Shown piece by piece: positions 10,946 through 23,150 of a stretch of 64,000 bases of DNA. The DNA is taken from positions 12,402,501-12,466,500 of the forward strand of contig NC_061140.1 of NCBI RefSeq assembly GCF_905220365.1. The letters run 5' to 3'. Below the pieces are notes generated by a model, which was not told the origin of the DNA, did not search any database, and saw only the letters and a list, made by a program, of their open reading frames with translations. Numbering within the stretch: the first letter of the stretch is position 1; each line of letters opens with the position of its first letter. The stretch comes from Vanessa cardui. Lineage: Eukaryota > Arthropoda > Insecta > Lepidoptera > Nymphalidae. Position numbers and translations under genes: made by a program.

Positions 10946-11171
10946 AGCTGTCATTATAAACCAATTTCATTTGTTTGTACAGCTTTTACAAAATTAAAAA
11001 GTACTAAGTATAATTTAAATTAAATCAACTTATAAAAAATCTTCTATGTATCTATAATAGACACAACGCATAAAATCTTATATACTATGATTGGAAATAC
11101 GTTATCAATTTATGAATGGCCTTTTGATAAACCTTTATCATTATCATATTTTATCTGCTGTCCAAAGAAAC

Positions 11172-11392
11172 AAAATCATATCAAAATAAACTTTATTCAA
11201 GTAGGCTTTTACAAGCACTTATGAATCGGCATTTTACAATTAAGTGAAGCTACCACCGGTTCGGAAAGTAGATTCTACCGAGAAGAACCGGCAAAGAAAT
11301 TCAGTAGTTACTCTTTTTTAATAATTAAAATATACAAAGTCACGTTAGTTAAATACAATTATTAAATTAATATATCCTGCTTGAAATAGAAA
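11172..11392 (-). repeat. family E repeat, near complete
   Basis: 'tcaaaataaactttattcaa' through 'ccaccggttcggaaagtaga' to 'atatcctgcttgaaatag'; close to the window consensus. Confidence 0.85.
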
Positions 11393-12547
11393 AATAAAAA
11401 CGAACACCTTTTTTCAAATGCTATAAAATGGATAAAATTAATTTGTATCTGAATCAATATATTTAGTTTCCAATCAAGTATATAAAAACTATTTTCCTAC
11501 AAACCTCGTAGAACATATCGAAATAAAAGGTATCAAAGTTCGCTTAAAATACGACGCAAAAACGTAAATCAAACAAACGAATACAATGGATTATTATTGT
11601 TAAGAAACTATCAATACTCTAGAATAAAACGAATCCCATATCCAAAACCCCTACCAGCTGAACTCGATGATATAAATTTAAATTGACAATTTGTAAATAT
11701 TTAAATTGACAAATTAATTCACATTCAACTATAGTAAAATGGTAATTTCTGAATCATAAAGTTAGTGGTAGATATGTATGTATATGTTGTTATTGATTAC
11801 TGTTGCAGAAACTATTTTGTAGGCTAAATAGATAGGTTTCAAACTTACTAGAAAGAGTTTTTACCACACCATTTGTTACTGCTAGCAATAGCAATTAAAA
11901 GCTTGGGAATTGGGTTAATAAAAATACAGGGTGGCAGAGTATTACGCGACGTATCTATGTAAATATAGAGTACATTTACATTGATCATAATGTGGGACTT
12001 GTCCATGCTCAGGTGGCCTAGCGTGCCCTAATATACCGGAATACCCACTAAACCTGCAATGGTGCCATCACCGTCACGGGATCGTAGCTGATAACTTTAA
12101 AAACAGTATATGTTTCAATTGCAACTTAAAACTCGCTTTTAATTACCAACGATATACTAATATCTTAATAAGAATAGAGAATCTTACAAATCGCTTATAA
12201 AATTCGTACATCTCACGCGAGTATTTTGTGAGTTTAGAATGAGAATAACAAGTAAAACTAAAGTTTAACAACAACCATCAATTCTGCGCAGTTAACCCAA
12301 GTATTGTATTTCTATTATACGCTCATAAACGGTACTGCAATAATAAATTGATCGTTCCTAGTGTAAACTGTTCACTGTTTATAAACAGGAATTGGATGGG
12401 ATTATGAAATATATGCAAAACTATTATGCGTCGTCTTCGCTTAGCTTAAATGAAATTTTGTACTTGTATGATATTATATAAAAAAATATATTAGGGAAAC
12501 TGCATTTCCCATTAAGCATGGCAATGCACCTGTGAGCCATAAGGCAT
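11393..12547. other. unassigned
   Basis: Nothing recognised. Confidence 0.4.
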
Positions 12548-12630
12548 GACGGATGCTCATGGGTGGTGGTAATAACTTTACACCAACTAATCCTCCTGCT
12601 TTGCGTCCACCTATAGCTTAAAAAAAAAGT
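12548..12630 (+). mobile_element. LINE 3' tail (Jockey type), short
   Basis: 'gatgctcatgggtggtggta', 'ataactttacaccaa', 'cctcctgctttgcgtccacc', 'tatagctt' and an A-run match the shared tail of the Jockey-type LINE. Confidence 0.55.
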
Positions 12631-12679
12631 TTAATTAAGAGCATTTGGTCGACTTTCGTCAATTTTTTAAGGGCTTGTG

Positions 12680-13010
12680 ATTCTTGCAATGAGTCGAGAT
12701 GGCCCAGTAGTTAGAACGCGTGCATCTTAACCGATGATCACGGGTTCAAACCCAGGCAAGCACCGCTGATTAATGTGCTTAATTTGTCTTTATAATTCAT
12801 CTCGTGCTTAGCGGTGAAGGAAAACATCGTGGGGAAAACTGCATGTGACAAATGTCATAGAAATTCTGCCATATGTGTATTCCACCAACCCGCATTGGAA
12901 CGGCGTGGTGGAATATGTTCCAAACCTTCCCCTCAAAAGGGAGAGGAGGCCTTTAGCCCAGCAGTGGGAATTTACAGGTTGTTGTTGTTGTTGTTGTTAA
13001 TTCTTGCAAT
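12680..13010 (+). repeat. SINE D, full length with target-site duplication
   Basis: Reference copy. Body 12691-12999 (309 bp) is flanked by an 11-bp duplication 'attcttgcaat' (12680-12690 and 13000-13010). The tRNA-like head has an A-box region 'gatggcccagtagttagaac' near 12699-12717 and B-box 'ggttcaaac' at 12743-12751, so Pol III transcription is expected. The body carries 'gcggtgaaggaaaacatcgt', 'ttctgcca', 'ccaacccgcattgga' and 'ggtggaatatgttccaaacc'. The 3' end is 'aggcctttagcccagcagtg', 'ggaatttacaggttg' and a (TTG)n tail. An open frame in the body is a by-product. Confidence 0.92.
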
Positions 13011-13195
13011 ATTAGTGCTTGAGTACTTGAAACAGACGCTGGTATTCTCTAACTCTTTCAGTACAAAAAAAAGTGTAATTTAATAAGACCGAAGGGAGAC
13101 CCAGGTGTTTGATCGATTGCTTTCCGAGGTAAAGGAGCTTAACTGCAAATTTCTTCAGTCTGGGCGACTACTACGAATTGGCTGATGTAATGAAC

Positions 13196-13352
13196 TCTAG
13201 CCTGTCTGGGTATTTACCACCTGGGTAGGTAGTTATTGCCTTACGGTTTTAAGGGTGAGTGAACCAATGTTAGTAGAGGTACAAGATTATAACATTTTAC
13301 CTAATGTATTGGCAATATAAGGAATGATTTATATTTCTTACATCGCTAATCT
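13196..13352 (+). repeat. family A, decayed
   Basis: 'agcctgtctgggtatttacc', 'aagggtgagtgaaccaatgt', 'aggtacaagattataacat', 'gcaatataaggaatgattta' and 'tatttcttac' in sense order. Confidence 0.7.
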
Positions 13353-13799
13353 CTTAAAGCTAAGCTGGCAGAAATACACTGACACAAAAATCAAAGAAAT
13401 TACTTTAAATGCAGCATACATTCCAGTACAACCAAAGAGAAAAGATAGATACATGTATGTTAGGATAAAAGATGACAGGTACAGGTAGGATATCATAATT
13501 ACAGAATACAAAAAGTAACACAGATATGATATCCTTCGTAACATATCTTTATAACATACACATACACGTTATGCATACGCCATTACTGCACTTTTTCCAA
13601 TATAAAAATGTTGGAGATAATTAGAGCTGAGTGGAGCGCGTTTTCTTTTTCTCGTTAGTAAAGAACTGCCATTCGGCGTCGCGTTCGGCGATGTGCTAAA
13701 GGATACAAATAAAATTATGTAATGTAAATTGTACGATCGTGGTGCTGTTCCTTTATCAATTAACGTTAGAAAATAGTCTGGACCAACTTGTCTTCATCA
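13353..13799. other. unassigned
   Basis: Nothing recognised. Confidence 0.4.
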
Positions 13800-13985
13800 T
13801 CATTACATAGTATAAAACAAAGTCGCTTACCGCTGTCTGTCCCTATGTATGCTTAGATCTTTAGTACGCAATGGATTTCGATGCGGTTTTTTTAATACAT
13901 AGATTGATTCCAGAGGAAGGTTTTTGCACATAATACATGACATACAAATAAGAGTAATTTTGGAAGTTTCTAATATAATGTCCAA
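13800..13985 (+). mobile_element. Lep1-type Helitron (family B), 3' end missing
   Basis: Starts A|TCATTACATAGTATAAAA and runs through 'caaagtcgcttaccgctgtc', 'tgcttagatcttt', 'gaggaaggtttttgcac' and 'gaagtttctaatataatgtc'. The 'ggtgcgaagcc' module and CTAG end are absent. Confidence 0.75.
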
Positions 13986-14518
13986 TAAATGCGAAATTTA
14001 ATTTCATATTTAATTATGTGTATTATAAATGTAATATTATCAGAATTGAATCAGCAGCTAAACTTTCAACTCCGTAGTACAAGAGACAGTCGTTTAACTC
14101 AATTTGAAAAAATTGACCTAAAAACATTCTATGTAAAATAGAAGCTTGTAAAATAACTTCATAAACGGCAAATTAGTTACTAATGAGACTCCACTTTTCT
14201 TGAATTCAACTTTTAATGATATTAGATACCTACACACATAATAATACCAAAACAACTGTTACGGGTCACACGGTGGATACACTTATTAGTGTGACACCGT
14301 TAATTGCTCATTAATAACACGTGTTCCTCGGAAAAATGTTTAATCACTAGTTACGCCGTTTCGAAACGAAAAGTAAAATGTCTTTATAGAGCATTTAATT
14401 AAAAAATACCAAAGTTCGAGAACGTAGAAGACCAAAATAATAAAATATGGAGTCATCAAAGGTCAAATATCATTATGTTTTAATCGAGAAATTTCAACTT
14501 TTTGAATTCATTCTTTCA
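13986..14518. other. unassigned
   Basis: Nothing recognised. Confidence 0.4.
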
Positions 14519-14695
14519 CATTTCTCACATTGCCAATGCGCCAACCAACCAACCAACCTTAAAAAATAACATGTTATAACTTATAACCCTTATGCCTATA
14601 GTTACACTGACTCATAACCCTTCAAACCAATACACAACAACTCTGAGTTTTGCTATTCAACGGTTGAATATCTCTTGAGTCCTACCAAAAGGTAC
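14519..14695 (-). repeat. family A with a short (CCAA) expansion
   Basis: 'attgccaatgcgccaaccaa', where the usual 'accaacctt' is expanded to four 'ccaa' units, then 'ctatagttacactgactca' and 'acgg ttgaatatctcttgag' pieces to 'cctaccaaaaggtac'. Confidence 0.7.
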
Positions 14696-15319
14696 AAAAT
14701 AAAATAAAATAAAAATTTGTTCATCAAACAGATTCAACGGTATAAATTTTTCGGTTTCTTTATAATTTTTATCTCATTCATATGGTTAAATACATCACTA
14801 AAAAACCATAATTAGTCACCGTTTCAAGTGGTCAAGATACTGGTACCCGTCTAAAAGCAAAGATTGAGTTGTCTAGACTTTCAGCCCGGGGACAGGGCCC
14901 AGTGTTATAGAATTGTATTTTTATATCATTAATATACATTCCTACACCCTTGGTTTCCATGTTTTAAAAAGTATTTGAATGTAAATCCAGGAATATGATT
15001 TTTGTAAAGATGATTTTGAAAGAACACCGATCCACACTAATATTACAAAATACATATGTCTGAGTGATTTTTGTGTTTACAATATGTCTTAGTGTGCGTA
15101 AGATGAATAATGTTAAAATGAAAACAGATTAAAAAAAAAACAAATTAGAACATAATTGTTAATGCGTGAAGATACTTTAACGTGAAAAGCCACGCCTCTG
15201 TTAGTGCGATACAGTTCCAAAGAAGCTTAAGGTTAATATGATTTATCTTTATAAAATATTATGATGTAAGTTTGTCTACTTCCCTTGTTATTTTATAAAT
15301 AAATTAATTAATTAATATT
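14696..15319. other. unassigned
   Basis: Nothing recognised. Confidence 0.4.
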
Positions 15320-15479
15320 AGACAATATCATATACAATACTCCATACCACAACTACCCAGACCCAAGAAAACGTAGAAAACTAACTAACTTTTTCTCTGT
15401 CGACTCGGCCGGGAATCGAACCCCGGAGTGGCGTACCCGTGGAAACCGTTGTACACGCTACTCGACTATGGAGGTCGTC
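15320..15479 (-). repeat. SINE F, tail-shortened
   Basis: 'cacaactacccagacccaag', 'ctcggccgggaatcgaaccc' and 'ctatggaggtcgtc'; the 'cataacacaagtgctttagc' block is missing and the 'gacctcgg' of the head is shortened. Confidence 0.75.
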
Positions 15480-16977
15480 ATTTTACATAGTTTTAGCTTA
15501 AAACATATAAGTAACGCATCACTTAATACCACTCAGTTTTAAGTAACTATTGCTAATACTAAATATTTTATTTGGAACATTCGATTAACAATATATGTTT
15601 TTATTACTGTTGCTTTTGGTATTATTTGATCGTTTATACCGGATAGATTACAACGCGTGCACCAATCACTGAGTCCTCTAGTGCGATGTGAAACCACGTG
15701 ACGGTTATTTGACCGCCATAACCATACTAACGTGACCCTTCACGGCACTTATCCCTCAAAACGCCAGACCGAAATCCCTTTTAGATAGGAAACTACAAGG
15801 ATCCAAACAAACTGGTCAGTTCGAAGCTTTGACGATTTACAGTCACACTTTGATTTTCTTTTAATAGCCCTAACTAAATTTACATGAACAATATATCAAT
15901 ATTGCTATGTCGTTTGTTGGGAAATCCCTTGTACCACGTGACAACGTTTTATGAAGTGTCGTTTTATTATCGCGGCATTTTTGAACATTGCCACAATTTA
16001 ATCGTTCCTTTATGGTCACTGTCAGTCAGAAATAAGTTATGGATGAAGGTATATTTCTTTATTATGTTACACCGGGTTAAGAGAACAATAAATTATTCGA
16101 AAGTGACTTCACGATCGTCGTGAACTTATCCGTTATTTCCGGATAAGGCTGTGTTGTAATATGAACAATACTAATCTTGTTTTTATTATTTAATATGCAT
16201 ATTAACATTAAATAGAGGTATCATTTGAGACTGGATTATTGGTATTATGTATTAAAAAAATCCGTTTTCATTAGGATCAAACATTTCGATTCAAACAAAC
16301 ATTCTTTACTTGGTGGTAGTATCTGAGTGTTACACAAACATCCCGCCAACAACACACTTTAACATCTAACACACACAAACAAAGATAAATAAATTGAGAT
16401 GTATGTCTATACAAAATCAAATATGAAGCCGCCACTGCATTATCGTGAACTCTTGGATTGAAGAATTTACGTAACTTACGTCGTACGTTAATATTGATCA
16501 ATCAATAAAAATAACTTTCAAACTCGAGACGCATAATATAAAAGCTTACCGAGACAACCCTCTATCATAGTATACACTGATCTAAACTGTTACGTTACAA
16601 TATTTCTATACATAGTTTGTTTTATAATTCATCTGTGTCACGGTAAAAAAAAACATATCCAAATGTACAATAACCTCCATGGTAATAATATTGTATAATA
16701 TTAAGCATACAAACTCTTTCCTTATATATTTTTATAGATGTATATCTAATGTAACCCTATATCTACACATTGTTGATGATGTTGGGCAAATAGTACGGGA
16801 GCCCGAAATGAGATTAATTCCGTCTGCAAACAGAAACTCAAGTAGTTAATAGATATAGTACAGGATACCCTCTGACTGGTCTAAAGTATTATGTGATAAA
16901 TATGCCTCGATTCCCTGGACTATTCTGTAAAAGATCATCGTTTAAATATGCCATTTCTGGGCTAAGGCCCCATATAA
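15480..16977. other. unassigned
   Basis: No repeat family recognised. ORFs at 15884-16123 (+) and 16277-16501 (-) lack domain or codon signal. A lone 'acttggtggtag' at 16308 echoes the family A 5' end but nothing follows it. Confidence 0.4.
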
Positions 16978-17098
16978 GGTACCTGGTTCGGAGTGTAGAT
17001 TATGTCGAGAATAATCAGCAAGAGGCATTATAAATAATAGTTAAAAATACAATAAAATTTATATAATATGCCAATCTGCCTGAAAATTAATAAATCTT
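16978..17098 (-). repeat. family E, decayed fragment
   Basis: 'cctggttcggagtgtagatt', 'gagaataatcagcaagaggc' and a late 'ctgcctgaaaattaa' keep the family order. Confidence 0.5.
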
Positions 17099-18372
17099 AA
17101 CTTCTTAGATTTGAACTTGATTGTTTTAAAGTTTTTCATATGCGTGTTTAAATATCCAAATTATTTACTTATGGAACAAGTTTTCATAGTAATAAAAATA
17201 TGATATAAATACTTTTTTGCATTATTGTTTCACTTTGCCAAAATTTGGTCAGAAAGTCCCTGAATCGAAAAGTTCCCTTCGCCAAAGTTAAAACCACCGT
17301 CTAAATCCTCTTAATTCAAGTGGCCTCTTATAATATAATACTCTAAGTACCGAACCAGCGATCTCATACAACTTACCACTCACCCCTAACTTTCTCATGC
17401 GTTTGTATACCGGCCTGGTAATGTATATAAACATAATTGTTGTTTCTTGAGTCCATAACTAGACCAGATTGATATTATCGAAGTTTTAGTTCTTAGGATC
17501 CCAGAAAACTTTTTGACTTTGATATTAACATTCATAAAAATTTCATACACTTGCTTTTTATATCGATGAAACAAAATACGTTAAAATATGCTTCTTCGTT
17601 ATTTTATTTTTGTTGACATAGATATCAGCTGAGTTAAAAAGTAAGTGGCAAAGTATGCAGCTAGTATACATACGTTCAAAAAGAGTTTGAAGTTAGACGA
17701 CGGTTGGAAGATATATTAAATAATTTTTTCGATTATTTGGAGTCTCCTTACATATTTGCTCATGAGTTTAGATGCTAAGCTGTTATACATAAGTAACAGA
17801 ATATCAGTGATAGACGAATATATCCATTTATTTAGACGAGAAGATTTTTATGTAGTTCCAAAAGCTGAAGCGTTGGTTTCCCCACGATATTAATTTACCA
17901 CAGAAATTTCTGCGCGAGAAAATTCTGTTCTACTCTGAATTGATCCTGCAATTTTAGTAACGATACGTGTATTCTAACCATTGGGCAATCTTGGCTCTTT
18001 ATAACGAGCAGTTAATATGAGCCTCATATAAAATCCACACATTTGTTTATACAATTAAAATTAAATTCAAATTTCGAAATTAGAATCTAGAATATAATTA
18101 AGATACTTAGTACTTGAGCTATGCATCAGGTGTCTCCTGACAGCAATTTTCAATTAACCCCACTAAGATTAAATTCAGTCTGTTAAATTCGCTTCTAATG
18201 TGGCTGTCGAGTTTGCGTAAGCATTACGGAATTGTTAATTAAATGTATACGAGTGCACGAGACAGTACTTCAGATAAAGCCACCCGTCATATTTCCACGA
18301 CATTTCAGGATATTATATTTGAATGTGAAGTGCTCGAATTAAGGAGGTGATTCGAGATCAAAATGTAATTCA
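17099..18372. other. unassigned
   Basis: Nothing recognised. Confidence 0.4.
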
Positions 18373-18552
18373 CTAGCTGTCGCTCGCACCTTCGCTCGTG
18401 TTTTGGAGTTGGTTAGTTATGTTAGGCAAAAAAGTAGTCTATGTCCTTTCTTGGAGCTCAAGTTTGCTGATTACCAATTTTCATCAAATTCGGTTCTGTG
18501 GTGTTGTAGTGAAAGAGCAACAAACAGACAGAGTAACTTTCACATTTATAAT
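18373..18552 (-). mobile_element. Lep1-type Helitron (family C)
   Basis: 'ctagctgtcgctcgcacctt', 'aggcaaaaaagtagtctatg', 'tcctttcttggagctcaagt', 'catcaaattcggttctgtgg' and 'gaaagagcaacaaacagaca'. The terminal TCTATA is blurred. Confidence 0.8.
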
Positions 18553-19229
18553 ATATAAATGTATTATATTATGATATTTTTTTAATGCATTTAATATGTA
18601 ATTTAATTTTTACTCTGTGCAGTTTTGATACAACCTGTTTTGATAAAAATATGGTCTAGAAGAACTTGATTTTTTTTCATCATATAAGCATACACTTTTT
18701 TAACCTAAAAGATAATAACGAATCTTATTACAAAATTAATCATTATCATTTATTGTTACCACCAAACGTAATACTAAGAACTAATTTACATAACGTCGTA
18801 TCGATATTTATGTCGTTCAAATGTATTTCTCGTACAACTCCGAATCCCAATATCGATAAATGTGTAAACGGGACATAGAATAACAAGAGCCGACAGTCGG
18901 TCGACAAATCTGTCACTTCAGCCGAATGTGAACGACCTCCAACCCTTTTAAGTCCTTGACAAATCACTCACACAGGTATCTCATTTACTACTTCAGCTAC
19001 ACCGTTGGTATATGAATTATTTAATAGTATGATACGTGTTTACTTAATCTTACTCTGCCTATACCTCGTCTGTGTGATAATTGCTGAGTAAAATAATTAA
19101 TTGTTTAGTACATTATTATGTATGTATATGTCACCGTAAAATTGTAAATACCGTTAGATTAAAATATATCTCGTGAGATTATGAACCCGCTTACAATTTA
19201 ACGCATTATTTTCCGTACTTTATAATCTA
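18553..19229. other. unassigned
   Basis: Two overlapping ORFs on opposite strands around 18666-18967 show no recognisable domain. Confidence 0.4.
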
Positions 19230-19452
19230 TTAGCGAACCGCCCCTGTTTCGGGTACTTAATATATATTATGTCGTTACATTATAACCAAATTTCAGAAAA
19301 TCATTACAAATTGTAGGCTATGTGTTATTCTTATGTATAACCTATATTTCACCCAAATCCGTGCAGTAGTTTTTGCGTGAAAGAGTAACAAACATGTATG
19401 TAACATTCATCTTTTCTCTCTCTCAAACTTTCGCATTTATAATCTTAGTTGT
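19230..19452 (-). mobile_element. Lep1-type Helitron, divergent subfamily
   Basis: 'ttagcgaaccgcccctgttt', 'attgtaggctatgtgttatt', 'gtataacctatatttcaccc', 'aatccgtgcagtagtttttg' and 'gtgaaagagtaacaaacatg'. The core differs from families B and C but is a familiar lepidopteran variant. Confidence 0.65.
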
Positions 19453-19741
19453 ATAAGTAATGTATAAAATATTATGAACAATCTAAATTGTTTATGTTTT
19501 ATTGTAAGTTAAATAAACGTTCTCAATCATTTGATTGTTTACAATTTTTCGAGATAGATTATTATCTAACGGTATTTATAATTCTACTGTGATATACATA
19601 GATATGTATATACAAGTTGGAGATTGCGGTTTTATGAATACATACATTTTTTTTCGAGATAAAAATAAAGGTTATCACTCATAAGTATAGACATGTGAGA
19701 TCCATGACAGTATCTAAAAGTTTAAGTTCACGACATACTTT

Positions 19742-19916
19742 GACTTGGTGGTAAGGCATTGTGGCAGTACCACGTCCACGATTTATTCTACCGTTAAATA
19801 ATCATACTCAGTATCGTTGCGTTGCAGTTTGAAGGGTGAGTCGTCAACTACAGGCACAAGGGGTTAAACGGAGATCCCAAGGTTGGTGGCGCATTAGCGA
19901 CATAAGGATATATATT
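19742..19916 (+). repeat. family A, 3' truncated
   Basis: 'acttggtggtaaggcattgt' to 'gttggtggcgcattagcgac'; it ends 5 bp before the next Helitron. Confidence 0.75.
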
Positions 19917-19921
19917 TAATA

Positions 19922-20126
19922 CTAGTTGTCGCCCGCAGCTTCGCTTGTGTTTTAGGAATTACTTATTATGTAGTAGGAAAAAGTAGTCTATATCCTTTCT
20001 AGGAATTCATGTTTGTTTCACACAAAATTTTATCAAATTTCAAGGTTTATTGGTTTGATGGTCAAAGAGCGACCGACAGACAGACTGACAGACAAAGTTA
20101 CTTTCACATTTAATATTTAATATAGA
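19922..20126 (-). mobile_element. Lep1-type Helitron (family C), both termini present
   Basis: Plus strand A|CTAGTTGTCGCCCGCAGC to 'aatataga'|T, so both ends and the A/T target are intact. Contains a short (GACA) run in 'cgacagacagactgacagac'. Confidence 0.85.
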
Positions 20127-20604
20127 TAAAGATTTCTTGCTAATGCTTTAAAACAGCGCGAATGCCATCAAGGGGTTCTTTTGTCCGACTAACTATATTA
20201 TGTATAAAAAATAAATCCAAACAAAAATAACAAACCAAGTTTTGTACCCACAATCCTTAACTGTGATCTACAAATTATTTCCACTGGGTGAATTTGATTC
20301 TCTTCTCTACTGATAAATAATTAATCCAATCAAATACAGGCAATTCTAAGTGCCCTAAATAGTGATATACATACATATAATTATTAGATTCGAGTGGGTC
20401 AAAAGCAATTTCTCTATACTAATTGTTCATAAGACAAAGGCATTCCACTGTAAACCGTATTGTTTTACGCGTCCCGTGTCTAAGCCCATGCGAACTTGTG
20501 GTACATTGTAGAAGAATTCGGACGAATTTGGTCATCCCTTCATATGTTAATTGTGCCTTGTTAACTTTTTATTACTTTGTATCTGTGGAATAATGTTTTT
20601 TTAA
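20127..20604. other. unassigned
   Basis: Nothing recognised. Confidence 0.4.
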
Positions 20605-20775
20605 TAATATAGGTACAAATGGTCTCCTGGTGGTAAGTAGAGAGGACTGACCATACATTGACGCTGCTAGATATTTCAACTATTTCTCACGTCGCCAGAT
20701 CACACAACACTAACCATTATTGCTTTTAGGTAGAATGTAACAGGAGTAAGAACCTACCCAGGTGAGCTTGCACTA
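20605..20775 (-). repeat. family A, decayed
   Basis: 'tctcctggtggtaagtagag', 'cattgacgctgctagatat', 'ttttaggtagaatgtaacag' and 'aacctacccaggtgagcttg'. Confidence 0.65.
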
Positions 20776-21754
20776 TTAAGAAAAACTTTTTAAAAATATA
20801 TCGCTTTTATATATATTATTGTCGTAATAATGTTTATTTAGATTCCTTACAATTAAATTTATATATTTTTAAGAGTGCGATGACATATCATCTGTTACTC
20901 CTCTAATAATTTTGATATCATTTTGGTTATTGATGTTCTTTCAAACAACTTATTCGCTTTTAAAAACAAAATTCACTTAAAGACAACTGTGGTTAAACCC
21001 TTGCCAGATATCTACCTTCAATGTTCTACATTATACAAATAAGAGGTAATTTCAAGTCCCAATAAAATCGCTACCGCTACAATCGTGATATCATAAAAAC
21101 GCTACCGCCTGTGTCTGATACTCAGCACCAATACGGGTTCATTACAATTTCGTGGCATGTGTCGGCATGAATGTTTCGCTTTGATTAATTTGCGTGGCTA
21201 CGACGCTTGGTAATACAGCATCGTCGCTTTATTAGCTGTTGAACGCTTTATTTAATGTAATGCTGGTATTTAATATAGTACTGTAGTAGATTATTTGACA
21301 TTGATGATTAATTCAACTGTGATTGAACTTCGCAATAATCACGTATATCAGAGAACTGCATCATAAAGTTTGTGTTTTGGTCTTGGATTTTATTACTTAG
21401 GTCGTATAAAAGAATTTTTTTTTTAAATTGACATTAATCTCTTCTGAAGGATTGGTATATCATTTGGGCATTGTGTTAAAAAATTGTGAAAGAAAATCGT
21501 TTAATATTAAATGTGGTCAATTAAAAAATCTATTAAGAAATATAATTAAAAGAAAAAGTTTAAAAAAAGTTAAAATTGACCATAAGACCAGCATCAAAAT
21601 GGATTAATATAATGACATAAACAAGATTAATCTCTCATTAATTTAAATACACCTTAGTAACATTTATGTGTAGAGTCTATTAAATTAAATATTAATTTTT
21701 GTTACAATGAACTACGCCCAATAATTAAAAGCCCTTAAATCTGACTCGAATAGT
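20776..21754. other. unassigned
   Basis: 'cgctaccgc' occurs twice (about 21069 and 21100) in a small GC-richer patch to 21250. No gene recognised. Confidence 0.35.
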
Positions 21755-22130
21755 ACTGTCCTTTGAACACAGACACCTGTGTTGAAACGTTGTTGATCAA
21801 TGGAATTACATGAGCTTTCTCGTCCATGCACTTCATGTTCTGATAATGATACAAGAAAAAAGAAAAAGAGGTCTTACCAACATCGACATTTATGCTCTTA
21901 TTGACCCTCGCGATTGTCGTGATGATGGCAAAAGACTTGATGCTTTGTTTTTTTTTTGGGAATAAGATAGTAATGTGGGAAACTAAAGTTTTCGATACCC
22001 TAGTCTCTTCTCATATCAATGAAACAGGGTTAAAAGCCTAAACTGCTCTGGAAGAAGCTGATGCGAACAAATGACGAATGATGCGAAATATGAATTATGG
22101 AAACCTAATGTATGGAATGAAGAATAATTG
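21755..22130 (+). pseudogene. decayed non-LTR reverse-transcriptase polyprotein, C-terminal region
   Basis: Conceptual translation gives LTNIDIYALIDPRDCRDDGK ending near 21925. After a frame change in the T-run at about 21948-21957 it gives FGNKIVMWETKVFDTLVSSH followed by INETGLKA, stop, TALEEADANK. The order (DGKRxD, then W-x-x-x-VxDTLxxS, then the ALEEA-like helix) matches a C-terminal block I know from insect and cnidarian LINE-type polyproteins. At least three stops and one frameshift are visible, so it is dead. No flanking 5' polymerase region was found. Confidence 0.5.
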
Positions 22131-22235
22131 AAGTTGTAGGGAAGCCGGTTCGAATCGTTAAGCTCATTAATCGTAATGAAGCAGAAATTCTACGAAGGAA
22201 ATATGAAAAGTAGATTGATTGGCATTTTTTTAGTT

Positions 22236-22527
22236 TTTTTTTCTTTTTACAGCTTAGGTAGATGGAGGAGCAATTGTGCGACCTGACAGTAAGTGATCAC
22301 CACTTCCTATAGACAAAGTACAAAAGGTGCTGTAAGTATTTTTAACCATTCCTTATATCGGCAATGCGCCATCTTGGGAACTAAGATGTTCCTTGTGTAT
22401 TGACTTACCCTACTCACCCTTAACACCGGAACACAACTATACTAAGTATGTTGCTCAGCGGTAGAATATATAATGAGTGGGTGTTACCTACCCTAAGGGA
22501 CTTGCATACTGCCCTATAACCCAGTAC
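22236..22527 (-). repeat. family A, nearly full length but decayed
   Basis: A T-run (complement of the A-tail) leads into 'aggtagatggaggagcaat' and ends at 'ataacccagtac'. One block between 'gcgccat' and 'cttggg' is deleted. Confidence 0.75.
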
Positions 22528-22609
22528 TCTTAACATTGTTTAATTTAAGGAAATCTCAAGATTGAGTATACGAAGATTAAGGCTACTAATTATTCAATGA
22601 TTTTTTTAG

Positions 22610-22690
22610 TACAAATTATTACCGGTTCTTCTCTGTACAATCTACATACCGAACCGGTTGTTGCTTTATGGTTTATTTAATCCTTGAATT
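22610..22690 (+). repeat. family E fragment
   Basis: 'attaccggttcttctctgta', 'caatctacataccgaaccgg' and 'ttgctttatgg'. Confidence 0.6.
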
Positions 22691-22864
22691 TAATATTGAT
22701 AGTAGAATATCCGTATATATTTCTAAATAAAAAAAATAGAGGTGGACAAAAGTAGTATATGATGCCTAAAAGAGTGCCCCAACCAAATCATTGATTAGTT
22801 TGAAAATTGTGTGTAGACTAATATTTATCACGTTTATTTTATGACTACCAATTCATATGTAACC

Positions 22865-23150
22865 TCAAAAATAGGAGAAGGCTCAGTGGTTAGTACACAT
22901 GTACCTTAACCGATGATTGCAGGATCAAACCTAGTTCAAGCACCACTGAATTTACATCTGCTGATTTTGTTTTTATAATTCATCTCGGCGGTGAAGGAAA
23001 ACGTCTGGGGGACACATTCGTGCATGTGTTTAATTTCAACGAAATTTTGCCACATATGTATCCATCAAGCCGCATTGTCGAATATGCTCGAAAATTTCTC
23101 CTCAAAGAAAGAATAAGTGTTTGTCCAGCCGTGGGAAATTTACAGGCTGC
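22865..23150 (+). repeat. SINE D, old copy
   Basis: 'ggctcagtggttagtacaca', 'accgatgattgcaggatcaa', 'gcggtgaaggaaaacgtct', 'ttttgccacatatgtatcca' and 'ccgtgggaaatttacaggct' follow the full-length order with many substitutions. The tail is no longer (TTG)n. Confidence 0.8.

Noticed and set aside
12814..13083. ORF beginning with a basic, Cys-containing peptide that recurs at 32087-32368, 45544-45732 and 57884-58066.
   Set aside because: It lies in the body of SINE D in every case. The repetition reflects the SINE, not a protein family.
20040..20100. Short regularly repeated 'gaca' units that could suggest a small direct-repeat array.
   Set aside because: They are the internal (GACA)n of Lep1-type Helitrons; no CRISPR-like spacing exists anywhere in the window.
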